Below, one piece after another: positions 44,872 to 54,129 of a stretch of DNA of 64,000 bases. The translations under genes were made by a program, and so were the position numbers. The DNA comes from CAXSEF01 sp964236585. Lineage in GTDB: Bacteria > Pseudomonadota > Alphaproteobacteria > Acetobacterales > Acetobacteraceae. The stretch spans positions 1-64,000 of the forward strand of contig CAXSFE010000002.1 of assembly GCA_964236585.1 (NCBI GenBank), read 5' to 3'. Position 1 is the stretch's first letter, and the number at the start of each line of letters is the position of its first letter. Below the pieces are notes generated by a model. It did no database searches and was not told the origin of the DNA. It saw only the letters and a list, made by a program, of their open reading frames with translations.

Positions 44872-45288
44872 ATGATGATCACACTGCCGGCAGACTACCG
44901 ACCCTCCGAAACCGAAGAGTTCATGAACCCGCTTCATGTGGAGTATTTCCGGCGCAAGCTGCTGCGCTGGCGCTCGGACCTGCTGCGCGAGGCCGATGGC
45001 ACCCTGGCCAGCCTGTCCGAGGGCGGCATCCACGAGGCCGACATCACCGACCGCGCCAGCGTCGAGACGGATCGCGCGCTCGAGCTGCGCACCCGCGATC
45101 GCGCCCGCAAGCTGATCTCCAAGATCGACCAGGCGCTGGTGCGGCTCGAGAGCGGGTCGTACGGCTACTGCGAGGAGACGGACGAGCCGATCGGGCTGAA
45201 GCGGCTGGAGGCGCGGCCGATCGCGACGCTGTCGATCGAGGCGCAGGAGCGGCACGAACGGATGGAGCGGGTGCACCGCGACGACTGA
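44872..45288 (+). CDS. dksA: DksA-type RNA polymerase-binding transcription factor
   Basis: DksA enters the RNA polymerase secondary channel and, with ppGpp, tunes promoters during starvation. The 138-residue protein has the coiled-coil tip region (LASLSEGGIHEADITDRASVE) and the globular end SGSYGYCEETDEPIGLKRLEARP. Of the four zinc cysteines of E. coli DksA only one remains, as in other alphaproteobacterial forms. It follows fliX after 101 bases. ATG 44875 is an equally good start. Confidence 0.93.
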   Translation: MMITLPADYRPSETEEFMNPLHVEYFRRKLLRWRSDLLREADGTLASLSEGGIHEADITDRASVETDRALELRTRDRARKLISKIDQALVRLESGSYGYCEETDEPIGLKRLEARPIATLSIEAQERHERMERVHRDD

Positions 45289-45298
45289 GCTGTCGGGG

Positions 45299-45424
45299 GC
45301 AAGGCCAGGGCTCTGCCCTGGACCCGCCAGGGGCGAGCCGCCCCTGGACCGGCTTTACTTAAGAATCGGATTCCAAAGGCTTGCCTTTGGCGGGGTCCAG
45401 GGGCAGAGCCCCTGGCCTTTCTTC
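45299..45424. repeat. Palindromic intergenic repeat, copy R16
   Basis: Last full copy in the window, in the convergent gap between dksA (+) and flgH (-). Stems: CAGGGCTCTGCCCTG, CAGGGGCGAGCCGCCCCTG, core TTTACTTAAG, CCAAAGGCTTGCCTTTGG and CAGGGGCAGAGCCCCTG. It ends one base before the flgH stop. Confidence 0.9.
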
Positions 45425-45425
45425 C

Positions 45426-46166
45426 TCAGAACGGCAGGATCGCGTCGAACACCTGCTGCCCCCAGCGCGGAGTCTGCACGCTGGTGAGCTGCCCGCGTCC
45501 GCCGTAGGAGATGCGCGCCTCCGCCATGCGGTCGTGCAGCACCGTGTTGTCGCTGGCGATGTCCTGCGGGCGCACCACGCCGCTGACCGACAGGTCGCGC
45601 AGCTCGCTGTTCACCCGGACCTCCTGTCGCGCCTGCACCACGAGGTTGCCGTTCGGCATCACCTGGGTGACCAGGCCGGCGAGACGCAGGGTCACCGTCT
45701 CGTTGCGCTTGATCTGGCCGGTGCCGGTGTTGGCGTTCGAGCTGCTGGTCGACAGGAGCGACGTTGCGGCCGTCTGCGCCAGCAGCTTGGGGATCGAGCC
45801 CTGCAGGCCGAACAGGTTCGGCACGCCCAGCGCCTCGCTGCCGTTGCGCGTGGTGGTGCTGCCGTTCTCCACGTCGGCGGCGTCGGTGATGTTGACCACC
45901 ACGGTGACGATGTCGCCGACCTGGGCCGCGCGCTGGTCCTTGAAGAAGGCGCGGCTGCCGGACCGCCACAGGCTGTTCGCCTCGGCGGGCGCGCCTTCGG
46001 ACCGCGGCATGGGCAGCGTCATCGGACGGTAGTCGGCGCTCTGCGTGGGGTCGCCGGACGGGGTCATCGCGGGCGGGCGGCCCACCTCCGACAGGGTGGA
46101 CAGGGTGCCGCAGGCCGGCAGCGCCAGGACCAGCAGCCAGGGCAGGAAATGCAGGGCTCGGGTCAT
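45426..46166 (-). CDS. flgH: Flagellar L-ring lipoprotein
   Basis: FlgH forms the outer-membrane ring of the basal body. The 246-residue protein has a lipoprotein signal ending LPAC (acylated Cys19). Family segments are NSLWRSGSRAFFKDQRAAQVGDIVTV, NLVVQARQEVRVNSELRDLSVSGVVRP and ISYGGRG near the end. Its ATG overlaps the flgA stop by four bases. Confidence 0.96.
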   Translation of the reverse strand: MTRALHFLPWLLVLALPACGTLSTLSEVGRPPAMTPSGDPTQSADYRPMTLPMPRSEGAPAEANSLWRSGSRAFFKDQRAAQVGDIVTVVVNITDAADVENGSTTTRNGSEALGVPNLFGLQGSIPKLLAQTAATSLLSTSSSNANTGTGQIKRNETVTLRLAGLVTQVMPNGNLVVQARQEVRVNSELRDLSVSGVVRPQDIASDNTVLHDRMAEARISYGGRGQLTSVQTPRWGQQVFDAILPF

Positions 46167-47197
46167 CGCGGCAGCGCCTCGGCGAAGGTGGCGGGGGGGC
46201 GCACGCCGGCGGCGGGGACCAGCGGCGCGCTGCCGGCCAGCACGTGCACGTGGCCCGGCGCGTCGATCATCGCGGCGAGCACGGCGCGCGAGGTGGGGTT
46301 GAGCACGCGGATGCGCTCGCCGACCGCGCCGTCGTCCATGGCCTGCGCCTGGGCGGAGAGCGAGATGCCGCCGCCGTCGAGCTGCATCGTGACCAGAGCC
46401 CCGCGAGTGATCGCGGGCGGGCGGACCAGGTTGGCCAGCGGGATCGGCTGCCCCGGCACCACGGGCCGCCGCAGCGCCATGCCGCGCGCCTGCTCGGGCA
46501 GCTCGACGACGGGGACGTGGGTGGAGGCGAGTCGGACGTGGGCGGTGGCGAGGTCGGAGGGGTCCAGCAGCGTTCCCGGGGCCACGCGGCGCGCGAGGAC
46601 GAGCATGTCGATCATGGCGATGGCCGTGCCGGCGACGCGGCTGTGCAGGGGCTCCGCGCCCTCGATCGCTGCGGAGAGCAGGGCGGTGAAACGGCCGGAC
46701 GCGGCATCGTAGTCGAGCTGCGCGATCTCTGGCCGCACGGTGCCGTCGGCGGGCAGCATGGGCGCCACGAAGCCCGGCAGGTCGAGCTCGATGCTCTGCG
46801 GCGCGCCGGCGGCGAGGAGGGCCGGGCGCAGCAGGGCGAGCACCGCCTCGCGCGCCATCGGGCGGCCCTCGCGGGTGACGACGGCCTGGTCGGAGGCGGA
46901 GGCGGGGTGCCAGTCGATGCCGAACTGGCGGGCGATGGCGGTGAGCTGCGCCGCCTCCACGGTGAAGCGCGCGCCCGGGAGCGGCGCCGGGCCGAGGGCG
47001 CGGTCGGTGGCCTCGTCCAGGCCGTCCCACAGGTCGGACAGGCGCACCACGCTGGCCTTGACCGCGGCGAACGGGCGCAGCGTGGCCGCGGGGGTGGCGA
47101 CGACGCCCGCGCGGGCGGGCGTGGCCGCACCCGGGATCGCGGGGGAAGCCGCGAGCAGCCCGGCCAGCAGGAGGAGGCGCGCCCGCACCGTGCTCAC
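46163..47197 (-). CDS. flgA: Flagellar P-ring assembly chaperone FlgA
   Basis: FlgA is a periplasmic chaperone for FlgI. The 344-residue form here is longer than the short enterobacterial one, as in other alphaproteobacteria. A signal peptide (LLLLAGLLAASPAIPGAATPARA) is followed by a variable N-terminal domain and the SAF-like C-terminal domain (VLARRVAPGTLLDPSDLATA, RRPVVPGQPIPLANLV, and the IRVLNPTSRAVLAAMID strand). It starts with GTG, overlapping the flgG stop (GTGA). Confidence 0.92.
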   Translation of the reverse strand: MSTVRARLLLLAGLLAASPAIPGAATPARAGVVATPAATLRPFAAVKASVVRLSDLWDGLDEATDRALGPAPLPGARFTVEAAQLTAIARQFGIDWHPASASDQAVVTREGRPMAREAVLALLRPALLAAGAPQSIELDLPGFVAPMLPADGTVRPEIAQLDYDAASGRFTALLSAAIEGAEPLHSRVAGTAIAMIDMLVLARRVAPGTLLDPSDLATAHVRLASTHVPVVELPEQARGMALRRPVVPGQPIPLANLVRPPAITRGALVTMQLDGGGISLSAQAQAMDDGAVGERIRVLNPTSRAVLAAMIDAPGHVHVLAGSAPLVPAAGVRPPATFAEALPR

Positions 47198-47979
47198 CGC
47201 AGCTGCGTCAGGGTCTGCAGCATGTCGTTGGACGCGGTGATGACCTTGCTGTTCATCTCGTAGGCGCGCTGGGCGGTGATCAGGCTGCTGATCTCGGTGA
47301 CGACGTTGACGTTGGAGGTCTCGACGAAGCCCTGCATCGTGGTGCCGAAGCCGGGGGCGCCGGGCACGCCGGTCACCGCGTTGCCGGACGCGCCGCTCTG
47401 CAGGAACAGGTTGTCGCCCTGCGCGTCGAGGCCGGCCTCGTTGGGGAAGGTCGCGAGCTGGATCTGGCCGAGCGTGGTGGGCGTGGTGGAGCCGGCGATC
47501 GTGGCCTGCACCTGGCCGGCGCCGTTCACGGTGACCGCGGTCGCGTTGTTGGGCACGGTGATGCCGGGGGCGACGGGGTAGCCGTCGGCGGTGACGATGG
47601 TGCCGTCCGGCGCCATGCCGAGGGTTCCGTCGCGGGTGTAGGCGGTGTCGCCGGAGGGCAGCGTGATCTGGAAGTAGCCGTGGCCCTGGATCGCGAGGTC
47701 GAGGCTGTTGCCGGTCTGCTGGATGTTGCCCTGCTCGGTGATGCGGTAGATCGCGGCCGTCTTGACGCCGAGGCCGACCTGCGCGCCCGAGGGGACGACG
47801 GTGCCGTTGTCCGAGCTGTTGGAGCCGACGCGGCGCAGGTTCTGGTACATCAGGTCCTGGAACTCGGCGCGCCTGCGCTTGAAGCCGGTCGTGCTCATGT
47901 TGGCGATGTTGTTGGAGATGACCTCCACGTTGGTCTGCTGCGCCTGCATTCCGGTGGAAGCGATGTCGAGTGCACGCAT
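47194..47979 (-). CDS. flgG: Flagellar distal rod protein
   Basis: FlgG builds the distal rod. The 261-residue protein shows all hallmarks: SMALDIASTGMQAQQTNVEVISNN-like N-terminal coiled coil (here ALDIASTGMQAQQTNVEV), ANMSTTGFKRRRAEFQDLMYQ, and the C-terminal FVETSNVNVVTEISSLITAQ and AYEMNSKVITASNDMLQ. It lies 79 bases after flgF and overlaps flgA. Confidence 0.97.
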   Translation of the reverse strand: MRALDIASTGMQAQQTNVEVISNNIANMSTTGFKRRRAEFQDLMYQNLRRVGSNSSDNGTVVPSGAQVGLGVKTAAIYRITEQGNIQQTGNSLDLAIQGHGYFQITLPSGDTAYTRDGTLGMAPDGTIVTADGYPVAPGITVPNNATAVTVNGAGQVQATIAGSTTPTTLGQIQLATFPNEAGLDAQGDNLFLQSGASGNAVTGVPGAPGFGTTMQGFVETSNVNVVTEISSLITAQRAYEMNSKVITASNDMLQTLTQLR

Positions 47980-48058
47980 GTCGGTCTCTCCTCGGTCGGG
48001 CGGTCGGCCAGGGCGGCGGCCGGGGGCTCAGGCGCTGGGTCGCGGGCCGGACGGCGGG

Positions 48059-48802
48059 TCAGCTCGTGCCGCTGCGGACGATCTTGTCGATCGCACTCTG
48101 CTGGCGCTGTCCTTCAGATTCGATGAACTGCGTGGCGAACTGGAACTCGCGCTGGATGGCCATCATGCGGGTCAGCTCGCTGGTTGCGGACACGTTGCTG
48201 TCCTCGACCGCGCCCTGGACGACGCGCGGCTGGGTCACCGGGGCCGTGTCGCCGCGCGGGTCGAACAGGCGCGCCCCCTCGGCCTGCAGCCGGGCGGGAT
48301 CGCCGGGTGCCACGATGGCCACCGTGCCGATCTGGCCGTTCTCGCTGCTGATCGTGCCGTCGGCGGCGACGCGGATCTGCGTGTCGGTCGGCGAGGCCTG
48401 CAGCGGCTGGCCGGAGCTGTCGAGCAGGGCGTTGCCCTCCGAGTCGGCGATCGTGCCGTCGGACTGCATCTCGAAGTGTCCCGCCCGGGTGAGGCGGGTA
48501 CCGCGGGGCGTGGCCACGGTGAAGTAGCCGTCGCCGCCGATCGCGAGGTCGAGCGGGTTGCCGGTGTGGGTGAGCGGGCCCTGGCTCTGGTCGCGGTAGG
48601 TCGCGCGGTCCTGCACGTAGGCCAGCTTGCGGTCGCCGGCCGGGATGTCGGTGTTGGTCTGCCGGCTGAGCCAGTCGGCGAACACCACGCGCTCGGCCTT
48701 GTAGCCGGGCGTGTTGACGTTCGCGAGGTTGTTCGCGGTCACGTCCAGCGCGTTCTGCTGCACCACGAGTCGGGACAGGGCGATGTTGGTCGTGTTGTTC
48801 AT
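48059..48802 (-). CDS. flgF: Flagellar proximal rod protein FlgF
   Basis: FlgF is a 247-residue rod protein and first gene of the leftward unit flgF-flgG-flgA-flgH. NALDVTANNLANVNTPGYKA is the rod-family N-terminal motif; NPLDLAIGGDGYFTVATPRG and VVQGAVEDSNVSATSELTRM follow. The divergent gap to fliL (48803-49021) must hold promoters for both units. It includes TCAA-N7-TTAA at 48951-48965, one mismatch from a CtrA site. Confidence 0.93.
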   Translation of the reverse strand: MNNTTNIALSRLVVQQNALDVTANNLANVNTPGYKAERVVFADWLSRQTNTDIPAGDRKLAYVQDRATYRDQSQGPLTHTGNPLDLAIGGDGYFTVATPRGTRLTRAGHFEMQSDGTIADSEGNALLDSSGQPLQASPTDTQIRVAADGTISSENGQIGTVAIVAPGDPARLQAEGARLFDPRGDTAPVTQPRVVQGAVEDSNVSATSELTRMMAIQREFQFATQFIESEGQRQQSAIDKIVRSGTS

Positions 48803-49021
48803 GGCGTCCGCCGTTGTCGGTGACGGGGCCAGCGCAACCGGCGTGCCAGTCGCGAAAGCGCCGGATTCCGGGCAATCCGTGCCGGCGATGCGAGGCTGGC
48901 GCCCGGCATTTGCTGCCGGGGGGCGGGTCGTGCCGGGTTCGCCTCGTTCTTCAACCGTTCGTTAATCATTTCCGGCAAGGATCACGGCGAGCCGCCAGGA
49001 CGGTGGCGGCGGGGCAGTCCG

Positions 49022-49516
49022 ATGAGCGCAGCGAGCACGACCGACGTCACGGCCGAGAAGCCCGCCAAGGGTGGCAAGAAGAAGCTGATGCTGATGGTGC
49101 TGGCGCCGCTGCTGCTCGGCGGGATCGGCGCCGGCGTGTGGTTCAGCGGCCTGCTCGGCGGCCACAGGGCGGAGCCGAAGGTCGAGCATGCGGAGGCTGC
49201 CAAGCCCATGGCGCCGGTGTTCGTCGAGCTGCCGGAGATCGTGGCCAACCTCAACGCCGGCCCGAAGCGCAACAGCTTCATCAAGCTCAAGGTGAAGCTG
49301 GAGGCGCACCGGGCGGAGGACGTGGCCGCGATCAACGCGGCGATGCCGCGCCTGCTCGACCTGTTCCAGACCTACCTGCGCGAGACCAGGCCCGAGGAGC
49401 TGCGCGGCTCGGCCAGCACCTACCGCCTGCGCGAGGAGCTGCTCAACCGCGCGGAGGATGCGGTGGCGCCGGGCCACGTCTCCGACGTGCTGTTCACGGA
49501 CCTGCTGATCCAGTGA
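49022..49516 (+). CDS. fliL: Flagellar basal body-associated protein FliL
   Basis: FliL surrounds the stator and helps torque generation. The 164-residue protein has a short basic N-terminus, one membrane helix (LMVLAPLLLGGIGAGVWF) and a periplasmic stomatin-like domain (FVELPEIVANLNAGPKRNSF, then FLTYLR-like LFQTYLRETRPEELRGS and VLFTDLLIQ at the end). It heads the rightward unit that continues with DUF6468, motE and the TPR gene. Confidence 0.92.
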   Translation: MSAASTTDVTAEKPAKGGKKKLMLMVLAPLLLGGIGAGVWFSGLLGGHRAEPKVEHAEAAKPMAPVFVELPEIVANLNAGPKRNSFIKLKVKLEAHRAEDVAAINAAMPRLLDLFQTYLRETRPEELRGSASTYRLREELLNRAEDAVAPGHVSDVLFTDLLIQ

Positions 49517-49573
49517 CGCAGCCTCGCACCGCCTCGTCCGCATCAACGTCGCAGCGAAGCTAGGAGGCCCAGA

Positions 49574-50050
49574 ATGGGTGGCATGCAGCTGGTACTCGAG
49601 GTCGTGCTGCTCGGCCTGCTCGCGGCGACGCTGTTCCATGCCATGCGGCTGGAACGGGCGCTGGGCGTGCTCAAGCGGGACCGCGCGACGCTGGAGGCCC
49701 TGGTCAACGGCTTCAACGAAAGCACGCGTCAGGCAGAGGGCGGCGTCGCCCGGCTGCGCGAGACGGCGGACGGGGCGGGCCGGCAGATCGCGCGCCAGAT
49801 CGAGGCCGCCGGGGCGCTGAAGGGCGACCTCGCGTTCCTCACCGAGCGTGGCGAGAAGCTTGCCGACCGGATGGACGCCCTGGTCCGTCACGGCAAGGTC
49901 ATCACGGAGTCCGCGCGCGGGCGGGCGGCAATCGCCGGGATGGTCGGCGAGGAGAAGGTGATGACCCTGGCCGCCGGGTCCGAGCCCGACACACGCACGC
50001 GCTCCGAGGCCGAGCGGGACCTGATGCGTGCCCTCAAGCTGGCAAGGTGA
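49574..50050 (+). CDS. DUF6468-type flagellar cluster protein
   Basis: A 158-residue protein with one N-terminal membrane helix (LVLEVVLLGLLAATLFHAM) and a cytoplasmic or periplasmic coiled-coil region. LVNGFNESTRQAEGGVARLRE and LTERGEKLADRMDALVRHGK match the alphaproteobacterial family DUF6468, found between fliL/fliM and motE. The role in flagella is unknown. AGGAGG precedes the ATG. Confidence 0.8.
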   Translation: MGGMQLVLEVVLLGLLAATLFHAMRLERALGVLKRDRATLEALVNGFNESTRQAEGGVARLRETADGAGRQIARQIEAAGALKGDLAFLTERGEKLADRMDALVRHGKVITESARGRAAIAGMVGEEKVMTLAAGSEPDTRTRSEAERDLMRALKLAR

Positions 50051-50057
50051 GTGTGCC

Positions 50058-50843
50058 ATGAAGCTGCGTGTTCCCCATCCCAGGCTCCTTCCGGTGACCA
50101 TCACCGCGCTGGGCGTGCTCATGGCCGCGAAGACGGTCGATCTGGTCCAGTTCGCGGTGGGATCGAGGGTCGTCGACACCTCCGTGGTGGTCGCGGCCCT
50201 GGCGGCCACCGCCGCCGCGGAGGCGTCCCTGGCGGCGCCGGCGAAGACCGAGGCGGTCCGCCCTGCCGCCGCTCCCGAGCCGCACGGCACGGCCACGGCC
50301 GAGGCGGTGGTCCCTGGGCACGGCCCGGGCGATGCGCCGGCCCAGGCCGGCGCGGAGCAGGGCCCGCCGGCGCTGATCGCGCACGTCACGCCGAGTCCCG
50401 ATCCGGCGCCACCCCCGGTCGGGGACGCGGAACGCGCGCTGCTGCAGGACCTGCGCAGCCGCAAGCTCGAGATCGACGCCCGCGACCAGGCCACGTCGGA
50501 GCGCGAGGCCGTGCTGTCCGCTGCGGAGCACAAGCTGTCCGAGCGGGTCGACCAGCTCGCGGCCCTGCAGACCCGGCTCGAGGCGCTCGACGCGGAGCGC
50601 AAGGCGCATGACGAGGCGAACTGGTCCGGGCTGGTGCGCACCTACGAGGCGATGAAGCCGCGCGACGCTGCGACGATCTTCAACGACCTCGACCTTGCGG
50701 TGCTGCTCCCGGTGCTCGACCGGATGAAGGAGGGCAAGGCTGCCCTGGTGCTGGCGGCGATGCAGCCGGAGCGCGCCAGGCTGGTCACCGCGAAGCTGGC
50801 GCAGCAGCGCAGCCAGCCCAGCCTGGTGGCCGCCGGTGGCTGA
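50058..50843 (+). CDS. motE: MotE-like flagellar protein
   Basis: A 261-residue protein. An N-terminal hydrophobic helix (LLPVTITALGVLMAAKTVDL) leads to an Ala/Pro-rich linker, a coiled coil (LLQDLRSRKLEIDARDQATS through ALQTRLEALDAERKAH) and a MgtE-N-like C-terminal domain (LVRTYEAMKPRDAATIFNDL, VLDRMKEGKAALVLAAM). This is the layout of MotE, the periplasmic chaperone of MotC in rhizobia. The name reflects domain order; a motB/motC partner is not in the window. Confidence 0.8.
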   Translation: MKLRVPHPRLLPVTITALGVLMAAKTVDLVQFAVGSRVVDTSVVVAALAATAAAEASLAAPAKTEAVRPAAAPEPHGTATAEAVVPGHGPGDAPAQAGAEQGPPALIAHVTPSPDPAPPPVGDAERALLQDLRSRKLEIDARDQATSEREAVLSAAEHKLSERVDQLAALQTRLEALDAERKAHDEANWSGLVRTYEAMKPRDAATIFNDLDLAVLLPVLDRMKEGKAALVLAAMQPERARLVTAKLAQQRSQPSLVAAGG

Positions 50844-53800
50844 GGTCGCGACTTCCCGCTGGGCCCCTCAGCCGCGCGTGGAGCCGCGGCACCGGCGTCA
50901 TGCCGACGATCCCGGCGTGCCGGGGATGGTCTCGCCGGCTCGCGGGCCGGACATGATGCCGCCGCTGCCGCTCATGGCCGGTCCCGCAAGCGAGGCGAGG
51001 CGCCGAGTCCTGGTGCGCACGACGCTGGCGCTGGGCCTTGCGGTCCTGTCGCGGCCGGTGCTCGCGGCTCCTGTCGCCGACGCTGCGCCGGCTGCGACGC
51101 CGCAGGGTGCGGCCCAGACGGGCGGCGCGGCGGCGGAGATCACGGCACGTCTGGGCGAGCATCCGGAGTACGGCCGCGTGGTGTTCGACGTGCCGGAGAG
51201 CGAGGACTTCCACGTCGCCCGCCAGGGTGAGCGGGTCGTCGTCACCTTCGGCGGACACCCCGTGGTGGCCGATGGCGTCGGCCATGCGCGCAATGTTCGC
51301 GAGGTGGCTGGCGGTACGGGTCGGGCGGTCATCACCGTCGCACCCGGCAGCCGTGTGCATGCGTTGCGCATGGGCGCCCTTGTTGTCGTCGACATTCTCG
51401 ATCCTGTCGCGTCATCGAGGGCCCTGCCGCAGGCGGCTGCGCCCGTGACCGCCCCTGTTCCCGCGCAACCCGTCGAGGCGGCTGTTCCTGCCATCGCCGC
51501 GCCCGTCCCCGCCGTGTCCGTTCTGTCCGCAGCTGTGCCGCCGGCTCCGGTCGCGGTGGCCGCGATGCAGCCGATCGTGGCTCCCGCTGCGACCGTGCCG
51601 ACTGCGGCCGCCGGCGCGGGGCCGCTGTCGCTCCTGGCGACCCGGCAGACGCCGGTATCCGATCAGGCCGGCGCCAGCCTGGTGCTGCCGTTCGGGCCGG
51701 AGGTGGGGGCGGCCGCGTTCCGCGCCGGCGGTCAGCTCGAGGTGGTGTTCGACGCGCCGCGTCCGATCGATCTCGCCGGCATGGCCGCCGACCCGGTCTT
51801 CGCGGGTGCCCGGGTCCAGGTCCTCGCCGACTTGACGGTGCTGACCCTGCCGCTGGACGAGGCGACGACGGTTCGTCTCGACCGTCATCCCGACGGCTGG
51901 GCGATCGTCGTGGGCGACGCGGCGGCAGCCGTGACCCCGATCGGCATCAGCTCCTCGGAGCACACGCTCGTGCTGCAGGCCGGCTCGCCCGGCCGCGTCG
52001 TGGTGGTCGCCGATCCCGCGGGCGGCGGCGTGCTGCTCGTGGGAACGCAGCGGACGTCGGGGCAGGCGGTGGGGATCGCGCGCAGGTCGCCCGAATTCAT
52101 GCTGGCGGCGACGGTTCTGGGTGTCGTGGTCCAGCCTGCCTCCGATCGCGTCGAGCTGCGCTCGCTGTCCGACCGGTTCATCGTCGCGGCCTCCGGCGAG
52201 GGCGGCCTTTCGCTTCCGCCGGTCTCGGCGGACCGGCACCGCCTGCTCGATGCGGCGGTGTTCACCACCCGCTTCAAGCTCCCGACTCTGCCGCGCGAGG
52301 CACTGCTTCACCATCTCGACGACCAGCTCGCCAGCGCGGCTGCGGCGCCGGCGCTCGCCCGCTTCCCGGCCCGCGTCGCCGCGGCGCGGACCATGCTCGC
52401 GCTCGGGATGGACTCAGAGGCGCAGGCCCTGCTCCTGCTGGCGCGCCGGGAGGACCCGCAGCACGCATCGGATCCGGATGCCGCCGGGCTTGCCGGCGTC
52501 GCGGCCCTGCTGGCGGGACGTCCCGGCGAGGTCGAGGGGTTGTCGTCGCCCGAGCTGACCGGTTCGGACGATGTGGCGCTGTGGCGCGCGGTGCGCGACG
52601 CCATGCGGACGGAGGGGTCGCCCGACGCCGCCGGCGTGTTCGCGGCCGATCTCGGGCTGCTGCTGTCCTACCCTCAGGCGCTGCGCGACCGTCTGCTGCC
52701 GCTGGCTGCCGAGACGATGGCGGAGGCCGGTGCGGCCGGGAGGGAGGCTGCCAAGCGGCTGGTCGATCTGCTGCCTGCGGATCCCGGCCTTGCCTTCGCG
52801 CGCGGCCTGCTGGCTCAAAACGGCGGAGACGTCGACGGCGCGCTGCTGGTGTTCGACGGCCTGTCGCAGAGTCGCGACCGGCTCCTGCACGCCAGGGCGG
52901 CCCGCGCCGCCATCGAGCTGCGCCTGTCGTCCGGCCGGATCGATGCGGCGCAGGCCGCGGGAGCGCTGGAGCAGCAGGTGGTGGCCTGGCGGGGCGATGC
53001 CCGCGAGGAGCAGGTCCGCATGCGCGCCGCCGAGCTCAGGGCCCAGGCCGGGGACTGGAAGGCCGCGATGACCCTGCTGCGCGACACCGCGACCCTGTTT
53101 CCCGAGGATCGCGGCATGGTCGGCGCGCAGGTGGCCGGCGACTTCGGCCGGCTGCTTGCCGGGGAGGGCGCAAGGCTTCCGTCCTCGCTCGATCTGGTGT
53201 CGCTGGTCTACGACAACGCCGACCTGCTGCCGCCGGGGGACGCCACGACCCGGATGGCGCCGCTGCTCGCCGACCGGCTGGTGGCGCTCGACCTGCCGTC
53301 GCGGGCCGGACCGGCGCTGGAGCGGCTGATGGCGAGCACGGCGGCTGGCGGCCCGCGTGCCGAGATCGGCGCCAGGCTCGCCGAGATGCGGCTCGAGCAG
53401 GGTGACACCGCGGCGGCCCTGTCGGCCCTGGACAGGTCGGCCGCCCAGGGTCTTGCCGACGATCTGGCGAACCGGCGGGCGATGCTCCAGGCCCGTGTGG
53501 TCGCCAGCCAGGGCAACCTCAACCGTGCGATCGCCCTGCTCGCCGCGCTCCAGACGGCTGATGCCGCGGACCTTCGCGCGCGCCTGCTTGCCGATGCGCA
53601 CGACTGGCCGGGCGCGCTCGCGGCACTGTCCCAGCTCGCCGACATGCGCGTTCCCGCACAGGGCGTGTTGACCGCGGCCCAGGAGGATATCGTGCTGCGG
53701 CAGGCTGGTGCTGCGGCGCAGGCCGGCGACGATGGCACGCTCCATCGGCTGCAGGTCGGCGCCGGGGCGCGTCTGGCGGCAGGGCCGCGCCGGGACCTGT

Positions 53801-53916
53801 TCCGCCTGCTCGTGTCGGCTCCGGTCCAGGCGGCTGCCGACCTTCCCCGGGCCGCGTCCGAGCTTGCGATGGCGCGGACCGCCGCGACCGGCCTGCAGGC
53901 GATCAGCACGCGCTGA
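50836..53916 (+). CDS. Large exported TPR/AMIN-like protein of the flagellar cluster
   Basis: A protein of up to 1026 residues in the fliL-motE operon. GTG 50836 overlaps motE by eight bases; ATG 50953 gives a neat signal peptide (RRRVLVRTTLALGLAVLSRPVLA preceded by Arg-Arg, possibly Tat-like), so the true start may be there. Residues about 95-165 (IT ARLGEHPEYGRVVFDVPE) resemble an AMIN-like beta domain, an Ala/Pro/Val linker follows, and another beta region runs to residue 470. The rest is alpha-helical repeats of TPR/SEL type. Its position suggests a periplasmic scaffold for the stator or rod (inference). Confidence 0.65.
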   Translation: MAEVATSRWAPQPRVEPRHRRHADDPGVPGMVSPARGPDMMPPLPLMAGPASEARRRVLVRTTLALGLAVLSRPVLAAPVADAAPAATPQGAAQTGGAAAEITARLGEHPEYGRVVFDVPESEDFHVARQGERVVVTFGGHPVVADGVGHARNVREVAGGTGRAVITVAPGSRVHALRMGALVVVDILDPVASSRALPQAAAPVTAPVPAQPVEAAVPAIAAPVPAVSVLSAAVPPAPVAVAAMQPIVAPAATVPTAAAGAGPLSLLATRQTPVSDQAGASLVLPFGPEVGAAAFRAGGQLEVVFDAPRPIDLAGMAADPVFAGARVQVLADLTVLTLPLDEATTVRLDRHPDGWAIVVGDAAAAVTPIGISSSEHTLVLQAGSPGRVVVVADPAGGGVLLVGTQRTSGQAVGIARRSPEFMLAATVLGVVVQPASDRVELRSLSDRFIVAASGEGGLSLPPVSADRHRLLDAAVFTTRFKLPTLPREALLHHLDDQLASAAAAPALARFPARVAAARTMLALGMDSEAQALLLLARREDPQHASDPDAAGLAGVAALLAGRPGEVEGLSSPELTGSDDVALWRAVRDAMRTEGSPDAAGVFAADLGLLLSYPQALRDRLLPLAAETMAEAGAAGREAAKRLVDLLPADPGLAFARGLLAQNGGDVDGALLVFDGLSQSRDRLLHARAARAAIELRLSSGRIDAAQAAGALEQQVVAWRGDAREEQVRMRAAELRAQAGDWKAAMTLLRDTATLFPEDRGMVGAQVAGDFGRLLAGEGARLPSSLDLVSLVYDNADLLPPGDATTRMAPLLADRLVALDLPSRAGPALERLMASTAAGGPRAEIGARLAEMRLEQGDTAAALSALDRSAAQGLADDLANRRAMLQARVVASQGNLNRAIALLAALQTADAADLRARLLADAHDWPGALAALSQLADMRVPAQGVLTAAQEDIVLRQAGAAAQAGDDGTLHRLQVGAGARLAAGPRRDLFRLLVSAPVQAAADLPRAASELAMARTAATGLQAISTR

Positions 53917-54129
53917 GCAGCGCGCAGGGTGGTTCCGTCACCGAACGCGCCGGCCACTAATATTTCGCGATACCGCCGGGTCGGTGCCGAATTTCGCTGG
54001 ACACGCCGTGATCTCTCTCGGCGGGCCGATTTGTGCTTGCGTCGGGCTTCCATACTCCCTATCTCCGGCGGCCTTGGCCCAAGGGGACGTAATCGTCCAA
54101 CAGGCCGTCTGCTGGTTTGGGGGTACGTG

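Noticed and set aside
48951..48965. CtrA-type site TCAA-N7-TTAA between flgF and fliL
   Set aside because: One mismatch to TTAA-N7-TTAA and a single occurrence; mentioned in the flgF entry only, not called as a feature.
53917..54129. speF-type polyamine leader RNA before speD
   Set aside because: Only two very short hairpins are visible; the known leader belongs to ornithine decarboxylase genes.
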